Assembly: GCA_034359265.1 (NCBI GenBank)
Contig: CP136896.1
Location: forward strand, 33,668,001 to 33,732,000
Direction of reading: 5' to 3'
Length of the DNA: 64,000 bases
Source of the DNA: Canna indica
Lineage: Eukaryota > Streptophyta > Magnoliopsida > Zingiberales > Cannaceae
Program-made: the position numbers and the translations under genes
Notes under the pieces: generated by a model
Database searches by the model: none
What the model was told of the DNA's origin: nothing
The model's input: only the letters and a program-made list of their open reading frames with translations
Part shown: piece after piece, positions 1-9,990 of the stretch
Numbering within the stretch: the first letter of the stretch is position 1
Layout of the letters: the number at the start of each line of letters is the position of its first letter

Positions 1-560
1 CTTTGTTGGTCACTTCAGCCAAGCTATTTGTTTGTGGGTGCTCAATAGATGACAAGAGCTGGTTGATGCCAAGGTCCGAGCAGAATTCTTGGAATCGTCG
101 ATCTGTGAACTGGGTCCTATTGTCGCTAACGAGTTCTCGTGGTATTCCAAATCTGTAGATGATATTTTTGTTGATGATCTTCTGGACTTTATCGATTACA
201 ATTGTTGTTAGGGGTTCGGCCTCTATCCACTTGGTGAAGTAGTCGATCTCTACAACCAAGTACTTGAATTGCCCAGGTGTTGGGGGAAAAGGACCGAGGA
301 GGTCTATACCCCATTTGTGGAACGGCTAACTAACGTCTGAGTTGTGCAATCTATCTTCATGCTCGGCCAGAAGTAGCCGGCTCGGAGGGTTTTGGCCGCC
401 AGTGACCTCCTTCCGATGTGGTTACCACATATGCCGTCGTGAACCTCTACCATTATGGTGGTTGTTCGGGGTTGGGCGACACAGTTGAGGAGTGGTTGGG
501 AGAGCCCTCTTTTGTAGAGCTAGTTATTAAGAAGTGTGTATTACCTTGCTAGTCTTTTGA
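1..560 (-). pseudogene. integrase core of element A, truncated by window edge
   Basis: The minus-strand translation contains DYFTKWIEAEPL, which holds the first catalytic Asp, and FGIPRELVSDNRTQF, which holds the second Asp. In the second motif the usual Gly after SDN has become Arg. It then reaches IEHPQTNS, just before where the catalytic Glu would lie outside the window. This is the rve fold of retroviral-type integrases, which joins the reverse-transcribed DNA to the host chromosome. Between about 330 and 560 the frame is broken by stops. It lies downstream of RNase H in the element's direction, the usual gypsy order. Confidence 0.75.
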
Positions 561-651
561 ATCTACTCGGGTTGTGGATGCCTTTCGGTATTTCACCCTG
601 TTTGGGATAATTGATGTAGGGACTTCTCCAATATGTGCCTTGTTCAATTAT

Positions 652-1290
652 CTAGACTTCGACAAAAGTGTCAGTCGGTTGGATGCTTGGGTGTCCGAGG
701 ACTTGCTGAATGACCGACCTATTATTCTGGGGTTCTTTGGTGCTAGCAAGTTTGGATAGCAGGTCAACCCGAGCGTTTTCCTCCCGAGGTATATGCTGAA
801 TTAGGCAACTATCGAAGTTAGTGATTAGAGATAATACAAATGCAAGGTACCTTTCGAGGGAGGGATTGGTGGCTTGGTAGGTGCTGTTGACTTGCCCTAC
901 GATGAATTGTGAGTCACTTTTTACGATGATTTTTCGAGCTTTCACTTATTGAGGGATTGCTGTTGACTTTAGCCCAGCAATGAGGGCTTCGTACTCCGCC
1001 TAGTTTTTGCTGACTTTAAACTGGAATTGAAGTGATTGCTCTACTGCGATTCCTTGACCATTCTCCAAAATGATACCAACCTTGCTCCCTTTTTCGTTGG
1101 AAGTGTCATCCATGAATAACGTGCAAGTTTCCTCCTGCTTGGGAGTATCTCCTCGGTTAGTGAACTCAGCAACAAAATTAGCTAGCGCTTGGGCCTTAAT
1201 GGGACCTCTGGGCTGATATTCGATGTTGAATTCTGAAAGCTCCACCAACCAAGATATCATTCGTTCTATGAGTTCAGGTTTAGTCAACAC
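652..1290 (-). pseudogene. RNase H domain of element A
   Basis: Two stretches in one frame (1290-1000 and 945-652) are joined across in-frame stops. The first has the pre-RNase H linker and LFMDDTSNEKGSKVG, where an RNase H catalytic Asp is expected (normally VDGSS). The second has KSDSQFIVGQVN and HIPREENARVDLLSKLAS, the conserved C-terminal RNase H blocks with a second catalytic Asp and the NxxAD-like motif. This enzyme removes the RNA strand during reverse transcription. The strong second-type RNase H signature fits the Tat lineage. It is interrupted by stops and therefore inactive. Confidence 0.7.
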
Positions 1291-2400
1291 TTGCCTGATA
1301 GGCTGTTCAATGCATACCTAAATGTGGTGACTATGGAAATATGGTTTCAACCTCCGAACCGAAATGACTAGGGCAAATGCGAGCTTTTTGAGCTTTTGGT
1401 ATTTGATTTCTGGTCCTTGGAGGACTTTCCTAATGAAGTAGATTGGTTTTTAGTCCTTTTCCTGTTCCCAAATCAGGACTGAGCTGAGGGCGTTCTCTGT
1501 GATGGTGACGTAGAGAAACAGGGTTTCTCCTTGTTGTGGTTTGTCCAAAATTGGCAAACTAGTGAGGAATCATTTTATATCTTCAAAAGCTCGTTCGCAT
1601 TTTTCATCCCAGTGGAAGTCCTGGTTTTTCTGTAAGATTTTAAAGAAGGGAGCAGCTCGATCGACCAACCTAGAGAGGAATCTGGAGAGAACCTTCATCC
1701 TTCCAGTGAGCTGTTGTACCTTCTTTATGTTGCACAGGCTTCGCATTTCATGAATAGCCTAGCACTTTTCTGGATTGGGTTTTATCCCGTGGTGTGTCAA
1801 CATTAAACCGAGGAACTTGCCACCCTCTACTCTGAAGGGGCACTTTTCTGGATTTAACCTCATGTTGTAGTGTCTGAGCCGATTGAAGATCTCGACAAAA
1901 TTGTTGCAATGATTGCTAGTGACAGGTGTTTTGGATACCATGTCATCGACATATACCTCCATGTTGCGGCCTATTTGCTTCTCAAAAATCTTGTTCATCA
2001 ATCACTAATATGTGGCTCCTGCATTTTTGAGGCCAAAAGGAATCACCTTATAGTAGATGTTTGCATGCTTGGTGATGAAACACGTTTTTTCTTCATAAAA
2101 CTTAAGTACTTATACCTTGAGGACCCATCGACAAGTTTGTCGATACTTGGCAATGGGTAGGAATCTTTTGGACAGGCTTTGTTGAGGTTGGTGAAGTCGA
2201 CGCACATTCGCCATTTTCCCGAATGCTTTTTGACCAACACAACGTTAGCAAGTCATGTTGTGAAACAAATCTCTCTGATGAATTTTGCTTTTAGCAGCTT
2301 CGTGGTCTCCTCAAGGGATGCCTGTTGTCGCTCGACTATGAGCTCTCTCTTTTTCTAGGCAATAGGCTTGACACGGGGGGTTGATGGCCAGCCGACGACA
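1291..2400 (-). pseudogene. reverse transcriptase of element A
   Basis: The N-terminal block at 2240-2043 reads KWRMCVDFTNLNKACPKD, the gypsy RT motif for template binding. The catalytic box is YVDDM at about 1940-1954, followed by HYNMRLNPEKCPFRVEGG and FLGLMLTHHGI, the thumb-side motifs. The catalytic Asp pair is intact, but stops and frame changes separate the blocks. RT copies the element RNA into DNA inside Gag particles. It lies directly between protease and RNase H, as expected for a gypsy polyprotein. Confidence 0.8.
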
Positions 2401-2406
2401 GATGAC

Positions 2407-3360
2407 CTAGGGGTCTATTCCTGGCATGTCAGTAGGTGTCCATGCAAAGAGGTCGACATTACTTTTGAGCAGGGTGCTAAGTCGGACCTTGAGCTCATTG
2501 GGGAGGTGTGCTCCAATATAGGTTACTTGTTTGGGGGATGTCCCGATTTGTACGGGGTCCAGGTCGTGAGCGGGCTGGGGCCGCTCCTGGATGTCTCCTC
2601 TGGGATCCAAATATGATATCCTTGGCTCGGGCTCTGCCGGCTTGAGCTTCAGGCATTCGTTGTAGCATGTGCGACCTTCCCTTTGGTATCCATGAATGAC
2701 TCCTACTTCTGTCTCTGAGATGGGAAATTTAATGGAGAGGTGGGGAGTCGATACTATGGCCCCTAAATTCCCCCTAAGTTGTTCAAGGAGGGCCGATCCA
2801 AGATCATGCGTAGGGGCTCGCACACTAGACGACAAGAATCTCTACATTTATCATTTTTGCTCTTAGTGCAGAGCCGAATGTTGTGGCTATGTGTAGGTAG
2901 CCTTTGACATTTACATTATCTCCTGAGAAGTTGACAAGCTCTTCATGGTACGGACGTAGCGAGGATTCATTGATGCCCATTCTTTCGAGTGTTGGGTAGA
3001 AGAGGACGTCGGTGGAGCTACCCTAGTCCACCAAAACATTCCTAACAAGGAACCTAGCAATGAACACAAAAATAACGATAGGATCATGCAAGTTCCTATC
3101 AATCCCTTGATAATCAGAGCTGAATATTGTGGCTATCTGTAGGTAACCTTTGACGTTTACATTATCTCTTGAGAAGCTGACAAGCTCTCCATGGTACGGA
3201 CACAGTGAGGATTCGTTGATGCCCATTCTCTCAAGAGTTGAGTAGAAGAGGATGTCGGCGGAGCTACCATAGTCCACCAAAACTTTCCTAACAAGGAAAC
3301 TAGCAACGAACACAGAAATAACAATAGGATCATGCAAGTTCCTATCAATCCCTTGATAAT
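2407..3360 (-). pseudogene. retropepsin-like protease with spacer, internally duplicated
   Basis: The aspartic protease core appears twice in tandem. One copy has VLVDYGSSADILFY, the retropepsin D-x-GS active-site region. The other has VLVD, then a stop codon, then GSSTDVLFY. The following blocks (LERMGINESSL, YHGELVSF, GYLQIAT) are also present twice. Downstream, at 2835-2407, is the spacer to RT with KVRLSTLLKSNVDLFAWTPTDMPGI split over the family motif. Protease would release Gag, RT and integrase from the polyprotein. The duplication is exactly 246 bp, a multiple of three, so it would keep frame if the stop were absent. Confidence 0.75.
2869..3360 (-). repeat. exact-boundary 246-bp tandem duplication in protease
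   Basis: Bases 2869-3114 and 3115-3360 are head-to-tail copies, both 246 bp, beginning cagagc and ending cttgataat. They differ at scattered positions, so the duplication is not fresh. The unit encodes 82 codons covering the retropepsin active site and the flanking strand. Confidence 0.9.
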
Positions 3361-3388
3361 CAGGCGGGGTGGATACGCGTGGCCTTTG

Positions 3389-4930
3389 TCACCAAGCTAT
3401 TCTGCCGATGATTATAACAGTCTGGGGCAGTTGTACTTCGGAATTGCCTTCTCCGACAAATCCTCCAGTTATGTAGTCAATAACTCCCTGGACATTGGTG
3501 TAGGACCGCTCGCTTTCTGTTTCGCGGTTGTTATTTGTGTCACCGAGTGGTGGGATCTTAGTGGGGTTCCGGTGTGGCTGGTAACTTTGTCGGCTTTGGC
3601 TATGGCTCTTATCAGATCGGATGTAGTGGTCGAGGCAACCTTCTCTAATCAATTGCTCAATTTGGTCACAGAGGACCACACATTATTTAGTGGTGTGCCC
3701 AAAGGTCCAATGGAATTCACACCTTTTGCTCTTATCACCTATGTATGAAGACTTTGAGCTTTCGGGGCGGTCAGGGGGCTAAGCAGTTGTAGATCATGTA
3801 CTTCTTGTAGGATTATTTCCCTTGACGTATTAAGGGGTGTGTACCTTTCAAATCGGGTACTTGGACAAGGTGAGGACCTCAGCATTAGGTTGTAGCTCTG
3901 CTCGTGACGACTGTGATCATCATTTTTCTCGTCGTGCTTCCTAGATTTTTTGTCTTCGACGATGGCCCTAAGGTTTTGCCAATCGGTCCTCTTTGCTTCT
4001 CGTTGATCTTCTATTTTCATAAAATCTCCCTCCATCTCCTGAAATTCGATCATGTCTTTGGGCTCGGTTAAGGCGATCTAGTCAGTAAAAGGTCCAAGTT
4101 TTAACTCGAGTTGAATGCAGAAAGCTCGATCTGTGGGTCGAGGTTGTCGACATCGGCCGCCATGGCTTGGAACCTATCCAGGTATTCCCTTAGAGGCTCA
4201 TGTTGCCCTTGTCTGAAGTAGCGAAGGGTGGCTATTGTTTTGTGGTATACTCGTGACGTGGTGAAATGGTTGAGGAAGACGCGGGAGAGGTCTTCGAAAG
4301 AGTAAATAGAGCCGGGCGGGAGGGAGGCAAACCATAGTAGGGCGGTGTTCCTTAGAAATGCTGAAAAGGCTCGACGGAGTTCGAAGTTGGTTGCTCCGTG
4401 ATAAAGCATTGCAGTCTGAAACGCCATCAAGAGTAGTGCGGATTCACCCATACCGGTGTAGGGAATCAGGGTGGTAGGTAGCTCGCTCATCAGCTGGAGG
4501 CAGGTTGTCATGATGTGCTCAGCGAAGTGCCTCATATCAAGAGTGGGAGCAGCCTTGGCCTTCTAGATTTTAGGATCCTCGCCTTTGTCCGGATAACGGG
4601 TGCTAAAGACTTCGCCGTGGGGAGCTGGATAGAATCTCCTTTTTCCCAATTGAACGTTGTCTCTAGGTTGTGAGTGGCAGCGATCGTGGTTAGGCGGGGG
4701 TTGTTCATGGGATCGTGTCAACATCTTGATTTAAGCCTTTAGCTGTAGAGCTTCAGCCTCCAAATCATCTATTCGACGATCTGGATATTCGAGGAGAGAA
4801 ATGGCCGGTACCAAAGCGTCGCTCCTCGCTATTTTAGCGTTACTAGGTTGCGGTCGATCGTCACCATCGAGTTGTGGTCGTTGATGTGTCGCGGCAGTCA
4901 CTTTGGCTCTGGGTTCCAGCCATTGTGGGG
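3389..4930 (-). pseudogene. Gag of element A
   Basis: The minus-strand blocks match the retrotransposon gag (capsid) domain of Tat-like elements: ELPTTLIPYTGMGES, TAMLYHGATNFELRRAF, TALLWFASLPPGSI, FEDLSRVFLNHF and GQHEPLREYLDRFQAMA (4535-4101). The more basic C-terminal part is at 4053-3739 and the start of the Gag-protease joint is at 3679-3389. The same blocks recur at 6464-5464 and 61054-63412. Gag forms the cytoplasmic particle. Stops and frame changes separate the blocks. The N-terminus near 4930 is read from a Met-Ala-Gly-Thr start just after the primer site and is less certain. Confidence 0.75.
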
Positions 4931-4949
4931 GAGGTAAGCTTTACTCGGC

Positions 4950-4968
4950 CCCATGGTGGGCGTCAATT
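4950..4968 (-). other. primer binding site of element A
   Basis: On the minus strand this reads TTGACGCCCACCATGGGGC, next to the LTR end. Elements B and C-terminal relatives in this window have TTGGCGCCCACCGTGGGGC (6675-6693) and TTTGGCGCCCATTGTGGGG (61006-61024) in the same place. The shared sequence beside an LTR identifies it as the tRNA primer site. The primer tRNA was not assigned. Confidence 0.7.
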
Positions 4969-5463
4969 GTTTATGCCTAAGAGTAGGGGCCTTCCGATCT
5001 AGTTCGATGTCTTTTCCTATTTCTTGTCTGGTTCAACGCCGATGGGGGGGGCTGCAAAAGACACTCCGACGCTCAAGTTAGGGGGACTGCAAAGTGCACA
5101 ATATGAAATTGGAACTTAGGATTACCTGGGTGTGCCATGTCTATTTGTATTACGGGGAAGGACGGTGTCTCCGCCCAAAAATATTACAGTGAGGTTGCCT
5201 AAAATAGGTCGAGGTCGATCCCGGAGATGGCGGGTGTATATTTCATGATAAGGTATGATGCAGATATCCTTATATGGCCAGGTGAGGTCCTTGGGCAGAG
5301 CAGTTTAACCTGGTTCGAGCTTGACTCAGAGATGCAATTGGGTGGAGCCCCCTGGATGGGGTCACATGATCTAGTTCGAAATCAGGAATGGAGCGTTGCT
5401 GGGTCTAGCCCGACCGGGCCCAATAGTTCGAGCCAAGTCTAGATTCATATAACGATATTACCA
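4969..5463 (-). repeat. 5' LTR of element A
   Basis: On the plus strand it starts tgtttatgcc directly after the primer site and ends near atatta-cca. It aligns along most of its length with the LTRs at 6694-7103 and 60617-61005, sharing blocks such as the gcctaagagtaggggcc-like start and the gggggctcc region. The right end is placed from this alignment and may be off by a few bases. Confidence 0.65.
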
Positions 5464-6650
5464 AAGTTTTGGGGATAGGTCGGTGTGGGCGAACAACATT
5501 GTCGATTGCCATGATCGCCCGAAGAGATCTTTTCCTGGCCGAGCTTGACTCTCCTCCTCCTGCGAATACACCGGCGATGCAGTCGATGACCCCTCTGGGT
5601 TCATTCACTTGGCTAAGCTCTTTTTGGGATCTTGGGGGTGTTCGCCTACGCCATCAAGGGTCGCGACTCCTGCTTCGGCCTCTCTCTTTTCGATGATGAA
5701 GATATTTATCAAGGTGTTCTGTGCGGACTAAATCTTCCAGCTGATCTCCGAGCATTACACACTCCTCGTTAGTGTGTTCATAGGTGTCATGGTATGCGCA
5801 CTTCTTGCTCAGATCGGCAATGGGAGGCAACTTTTGTTTTCCTGCACTGGCGGGGTATTTGATAAGCTTCAGGTGATAGATGTCCCGGTGGATTATTTCT
5901 TTCTTGGAGTTGAGGGGAGTGTCTTTCGAAACGTGCCGGCTGCGGTCTTCAGTTCTTCTATCTTCCTTTTTGGAGCTTTTGTCCTCGATCGCGGCTTTGA
6001 GATTCTTCCAGTCAATCTTCTTTGCTTCTCGTTGATCTTCCATTTTTATAAAACCCACCGCTTTTTCCTAAAATTCCCAGGAAGATCAAAAAGGCTCTAC
6101 ACAGTACCGAGTTGGTTGCTCCGTGATAGAGCATCGCAGTTCGGAATGATGTTAGGTGTAGCATGGGGTCACCTGTACCATTGTAGGTTGTCAAGGTAGT
6201 GGGTAGCTCACTTCTTAGTGGGAGACGAGTTGCCATGATGTGCTTGGTGAGGGGCCCTGCGTCGAGGTGGGAAGCGGCCTTAATTCCTTGAGCCCTTGGA
6301 GCTTCGTCCTTTTGTGGTCGAGGGGTGCTGGAAACCTCATCTCGAAGGACAAAGATTGGTCTTCTTTTTTCTGAGTGGTTGGTCTCTCCATGCTCTGAGC
6401 AGCAACGTTCGCGTTCAACCGGGGGTTGCCCTTGAGATCGCACTGGTGTCTTGACTTGTGCCACCGGTTGTTGGTATTGTTCTTCTAACTTGTTTACCCG
6501 CTATCGGGATTCTTCAGGGGGAATGGGGGCTGGTAACAGAGCATCGCTCCTTGCTATTTCAACGTCACCATGCTACGGTCGATCGTCGTCGTCGGGTCAT
6601 TGCCATTGGCGTGCGGCGGCGATCATTTGGCTCTGGGTCCCAACCATTGT
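5464..6650 (-). pseudogene. Gag of element B with internal deletion
   Basis: Gag blocks at 6464-6090 include LRSELPTTLTTYNG and TAMLYHGATNSVLCRAF. The sequence then jumps to GGFYKNGRSTRSKED, so the capsid core (LLWFASLPP to RFQAMA in element A) is missing. The basic C-terminal segment follows at 6058-5654 and includes KCAYHDTYEHTNEECVML, a zinc-binding-like spacer motif. At 5608-5464 is the start of the Gag-protease spacer (RGVIDCIAGVFAGGGESSSA). Element A then interrupts it. It cannot make a working Gag. Confidence 0.7.
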
Positions 6651-6674
6651 TGGGGGAGGAAAGCTTTACTCAGC

Positions 6675-7103
6675 CCCACGGTGGGCGCCAAATGTTCGTG
6701 CTTGAGAGTTGGGGCCTTCCGGTCCGGTTCGGTGTCTTTCCTTGTCTGGTTCAACACCAGTGGAGGGGACCTGCAAAATATACTCTGACGCCCAAGCTTG
6801 GGGGACTCCAAGGTGGAGGTTATGAAATTGGAACTTAGATTATTTTTGACGTGTCATGTCTATATATAGTGCAGGTGGAGGTGATCATGCTTCCCGACAA
6901 TCTCATTAGGATTATTGCCCAAAATGGGTCGAGGCCAATCCCAGAGATGACAGATTTATGATGGTATATCCCTCGCGATAAGAAAGGATGGTGGAGGCCA
7001 TGTATGGCCGGGTGGATTCCCTGGATAGAGCCGTTTGGTCTGGCTTGAGTCTAGCTCAAGGGTGTAGTTTGAGTGGAGCCCCCGGGGCGGGGCCGCATGC
7101 TTT
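6675..7103 (-). repeat. primer site (6675-6693) and truncated 5' LTR (6694-7103) of element B
   Basis: The LTR begins tgttcgtgcttg on the plus strand, immediately after the primer site on the Gag side. It aligns with 4969-5463 and 60617-61005 until 7103, where the copia LTR starts. The last 60-90 bp of the family LTR are missing here. Confidence 0.7.
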
Positions 7104-8328
7104 TGTTGGTTGAGGGTTTCATCCTTCCGCTCTAATTCTCTCAACAAATGTTTTGATGATAACAAACTATGTCGAACAAAGTTTAAGCATGAAACTCATA
7201 GGTTGAAATTGATATCGTCTCATGCGGTATCGTCTCGATACGTCAAGTCTCTGTGGCGTATCCTAAATCCTCAACAAGCTCACCAAATAGATTTAGGAAG
7301 TACATAGAATGATTGTAAAACTGCTTGGGTAGGTCTCCAGGGTGTATGCACTTCAAAAATCTCAAAAACCCAAAAATTGGAACCCAAATGACAAAAAATC
7401 AACTTGTAATCTGTCTACTAATCGTTGGCCGGTCGATAGGTTGGTCGACCGATTATCGACCGCAACAAAATCCTCATGGTCGATGATCAGTCACTCGGGC
7501 GGTTGACTGGCCCATCGTTCGGGCGATCGACCAATGTCGTACCAAACAAATAAATAGATCCGTTGAGTTGATTTCCACTCGACACTCCTTTCTCAAATGC
7601 CTATATAACCTTCTCTAAAGCCTCTCCTCAGCTACCACTGATGCCCTAACTCCCTCTTGAGTAAATTCTTGCATCTGCAAGCCCTTATTGATCAAATCTC
7701 TCATACCTAGCCTCTTGATCCCTCATTCCAAAGTGCATCATCATTAGAGGGCTGTTCAAGCTTGCTAGGCACAAGAAGAGGTGTTGTTCTTTGGTGTGAT
7801 AAGTTCTCTAACCACTTTTCTTGTGATAAATATTGTTTTGTTTTATTTTGTGATTGTATATTTAAGTGTGAAAGAATTACCTAGTGTTTGGTCTTGTAAT
7901 TTGGTGGTCACCTTGGTGTAGAGGTATAAACCCACTTGTGTAAACTAGGTTAGGAGTGTTTCTTAGGAATTGATGTGGGAAAGTTCACTCGGTATGAAGA
8001 CGAAGACTTCCGGGTGGAAGTGCCTTCAAAGTGAGTGTAGAGTCTTTCCGGTGAAAAGTCCTCGATTGTAAGAAACTCTCAACTTAGTGGATTTGTGTGT
8101 GAAATCCTAAGCACAGTGTTTAGGTAGTGGAGTAGGCGGTGTTGCCGAACCACTATAAATCTTGATGTGTTAGTGTTGCTTCATTTAATGTTGATTTCAT
8201 TCTCTCCAAGAATATACTCTTAATTTGAATCAACAACTTGTTTAAAGAATTGAACTCGGTATAAAATTATCGGTACACACTATTAGCAGTATAAAATTGG
8301 CCCTCTAGTGTAGTCCATTTCACTTACA
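7104..8328 (+). repeat. 5' LTR of copia element C
   Basis: This 1225-bp LTR starts TGTTGGTTGAGGG and ends CACTTACA, two bases before the primer site. Its first 500 bp match the 3' LTR at 17535-18034. The central part (about 7425-7540) is a cluster of short CG-containing palindromes (GGTCGA, CGACCG). TATATAA at 7603-7609 is a plausible TATA box for the element transcript. Confidence 0.85.
7603..7609 (+). promoter_or_regulatory. putative LTR TATA box
   Basis: TATATAA lies about 500 bp into the LTR in a C-rich setting, followed by the region expected to start the element RNA. The 3' LTR copy breaks exactly inside this motif. The minus-strand copia LTRs have TATAAATA at the matching place (about 33653-33660 and 21897-21904). 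Confidence 0.45.
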
Positions 8329-8330
8329 TT

Positions 8331-8342
8331 TGGTATCAGAGC
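8331..8342 (+). other. primer binding site, initiator Met tRNA type
   Basis: TGGTATCAGAGC, two bases after the LTR end, is the standard plant LTR-element site complementary to the 3' end of initiator methionine tRNA. Confidence 0.9.
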
Positions 8343-8395
8343 AGATCGTAGATTGAGAATTAACCATCTCCTCTACATCTAGTTTCGATCCGAAA

Positions 8396-9030
8396 ATGGC
8401 ACTAGAGTTGGTAGCGTCTATACCTTCTAGGTTCGATGTGTCTAACTATGGTTATTGGAAGAGTAGAATGTACACATTCCTAAAAACACAAGGTTTAGGT
8501 GTGTTTAACACGGTAAAGATTCGATATATTGAATCTAAAGAAAATATGAATACATGGATCCAAGAACAAATTGATATGTTTGAGTCAAATGCCAAAGCTA
8601 TGAATTGCATATTTTATTCTTTGTTAAATATCATCTTTGAAAAGGTCATGCATTGTACTTCCACTTTCGATATTTGGGCTTCTTTAAACATGCTATATGA
8701 TTATGTAAAAACCGATGAGCTTATTACTTTAAATGAGGGAGTTGATGACAATTGTCATACTCCTAGTTCTAATGAGGTTTTTAAAGCCCACAGTGTCTCT
8801 AGTCAAAGGAGTACAAAAAACCGAAAGTGAAAGGTGATTTGCCACCTATGCAAAGAAAATGGGCATATGAAGAAGAATTGCCCTACCATGAAGAACAAGG
8901 TAAAAAAGAGGTCAAATGCTTCCCACTCAAGTGAAGCATCCTCTTGCCATGACTATGAAGCTATTTCAAAAGATTGCCTCATGAATGCTAATGATGAGAT
9001 ACACTCATCTCCTTCTAGTCATGATAACAA
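8396..9030 (+). pseudogene. copia Gag, N-terminal part with zinc knuckle
   Basis: The ATG at 8396 opens a frame with FDVSNYGYWKSRMYTFL, the N-terminal NY-x2-WK-x-RM-x2-FL signature of copia-group Gag. A TGA at 8828-8830 interrupts it, where the minus-strand relative has Arg. The same frame continues through CHLCKENGHMKKNC, a perfect CX2CX4HX4C zinc knuckle that binds element RNA, then a Ser-rich segment. The Mutator-like insertion at 9034 cuts it off. The rest of Gag is at 10340-10860 and 13718-13868. The relative at 32850-31465 (minus) is the same protein. Confidence 0.8.
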
Positions 9031-9384
9031 TAAGGGTTAATTACACTATATATCCCCAACTTTGGACCTTTTCCCAATTCTTTTCCAGGTTTTTATTTGT
9101 TTCAATACTATACTCAAATTTTAATTTTATTTCAATTATATCCCACCATGAATCAAATGTTAGATTCACCGTTAACGCACTGATGTGGCGCTGCTGACGT
9201 GAATCAGCAACCCAATCAGCACATCAACCAGTCAGCAAACTCGTCTTCTATTATTCTTCTCCTCTGCGATCAAACGATTGCCGACATCGACTCCTCATGG
9301 TGTCCCCTCGTCAATTACCCAACCTCCTCTCCTCCGTTTGATTCATCGTCAGATCCGCCTCCTCCGGTGTCCACTTGGAGAAGA

Positions 9385-9750
9385 CAACCGCGGCACAGTT
9401 CAACCTCAGCGCCTACATGGCCGACAAAGTCCATCTGGTCAACGCGGCCGGAGAGCGAGGGCAAGGCAGTGGGGCTCATGGTGGGGCAGATCGTGGACAT
9501 CGAGAGCGAGGGGAAGGCGCTGGGGCTGGACGTGCTCGAGTATATCCACCTCCACAACGGTGGCTGCTGGAGGCGGCGGGGGCGTGCGAGGCGATCGTGG
9601 GAAGCGGAATGAACGCCAAGGCGGAGAGGGTGAGGCGATACGCGCGCCACCTGGGGCTATTGTTCCAAGTGGTGGACGGCATGCTCGACGTGAGGAAGAC
9701 ATTGGAGGAGCTCGAGAAGACACCCGAGAAGGACGTGTGGAGGACAGTGC
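9385..9750 (+). pseudogene. captured geranylgeranyl diphosphate synthase (GGPPS) fragment
   Basis: Three blocks match plant GGPPS in the right order. FNLSAYMADKVHLVNAA resembles the mature N-terminus (usually FDFxxYMxxKAxxVNxAL). GLMVGQIVDIESEGKALG then LDVLEYIHLH is the GQxxDL and LEYIHLHKTA region. EAIVGSGMNAKAERVRRYAR then LGLLFQVVDGMLDV is the second Asp-rich region. The enzyme makes the C20 precursor of carotenoids, chlorophyll side chains and gibberellins. The region between the first two blocks, with the first Asp-rich motif, is deleted. The reading frame shifts twice, and the second motif DDxxD is DGMLD, so no activity is expected. It is a fragment inside a transposon, not a host gene. 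Confidence 0.7.
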
Positions 9751-9757
9751 CATAAGC

Positions 9758-9990
9758 GATGTCAACGCGGAGGACATGGGTGCGGTTTGGGGAGTAGGCG
9801 ACGACGAGGGCGGCGCACTGGAGGAGAGGATCGCCGGGGTGCCACGCGAGGACGACTTCCTCCGATTTGAGGAGGTCGAGGGAGAGGATTGACAGGGTGC
9901 TCCCGGGCGAGGAGAACGCCGGGGGGGGAGGCGAGGATGGAACATACATTGTCTATCTCGGCGAATGTGAGAGGATCGAGTGGGTGTGGT
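9758..9990 (-). pseudogene. captured copper amine oxidase N-terminal fragment, antisense to GGPPS piece
   Basis: On the minus strand HPLDPLTFAEIDNV (9988-9947) matches the conserved start of mature plant copper amine oxidases (HPLDPLTxxEI). After a frame change comes LDLLKSEEVVLAWHPGDPL then VVAYSPNRTHVLRVDI (about 9880-9758). This fits the family pattern LDEPxK-x2-VLAW, a Pro-rich link, then the VVA-x8-H-x-L-x-VD strand of the N2 domain. The family oxidises primary amines such as putrescine with copper and a topaquinone cofactor. The catalytic domain is absent. It begins within about 10 bp of the end of the GGPPS piece. The family call rests on these motifs only. Confidence 0.55.

Larger units (their letters stand above)
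1..5463 (-). mobile_element. Ty3/gypsy retrotransposon A (Tat/Athila-like), 3' part off the left edge
   Basis: Read on the minus strand from the right, the parts come in gypsy order: LTR (4969-5463), primer binding site, Gag, protease, reverse transcriptase, RNase H and integrase. Integrase runs off base 1, so the 3' LTR and left target duplication cannot be seen. Every domain carries stops or frameshifts, so the element is dead. Its Gag and LTR are clearly the same family as the elements at 5464-7103 (minus) and 60617-63412 (plus). The right end abuts the Gag-protease region of element B, so A most likely inserted into B. The Tat/Athila assignment rests on the primer site type, the long Gag-protease spacer and the integrase motif style, not on a tree. 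Confidence 0.85.
5464..7103 (-). mobile_element. Ty3/gypsy element B fragment (same family as A)
   Basis: An LTR, primer site and partial Gag of the element A family lie in the same orientation. The left (pol) side is cut by element A and the right (LTR) side is cut by the copia LTR beginning at 7104. B is therefore the older host for both insertions. Confidence 0.8.

Noticed and set aside
8331..8342. tRNA-like sequence
   Set aside because: It is the 12-nt primer binding site complementary to a tRNA end. No cloverleaf surrounds it, and the same holds for the sites near 26400, 32900, 38650 and 50190.
9278..9892. Long plus-strand frame of about 200 codons in the GC-rich core
   Set aside because: It lies inside the Mutator-like element and crosses both captured fragments in the wrong frame. 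Long open frames on all strands here follow from high GC content.
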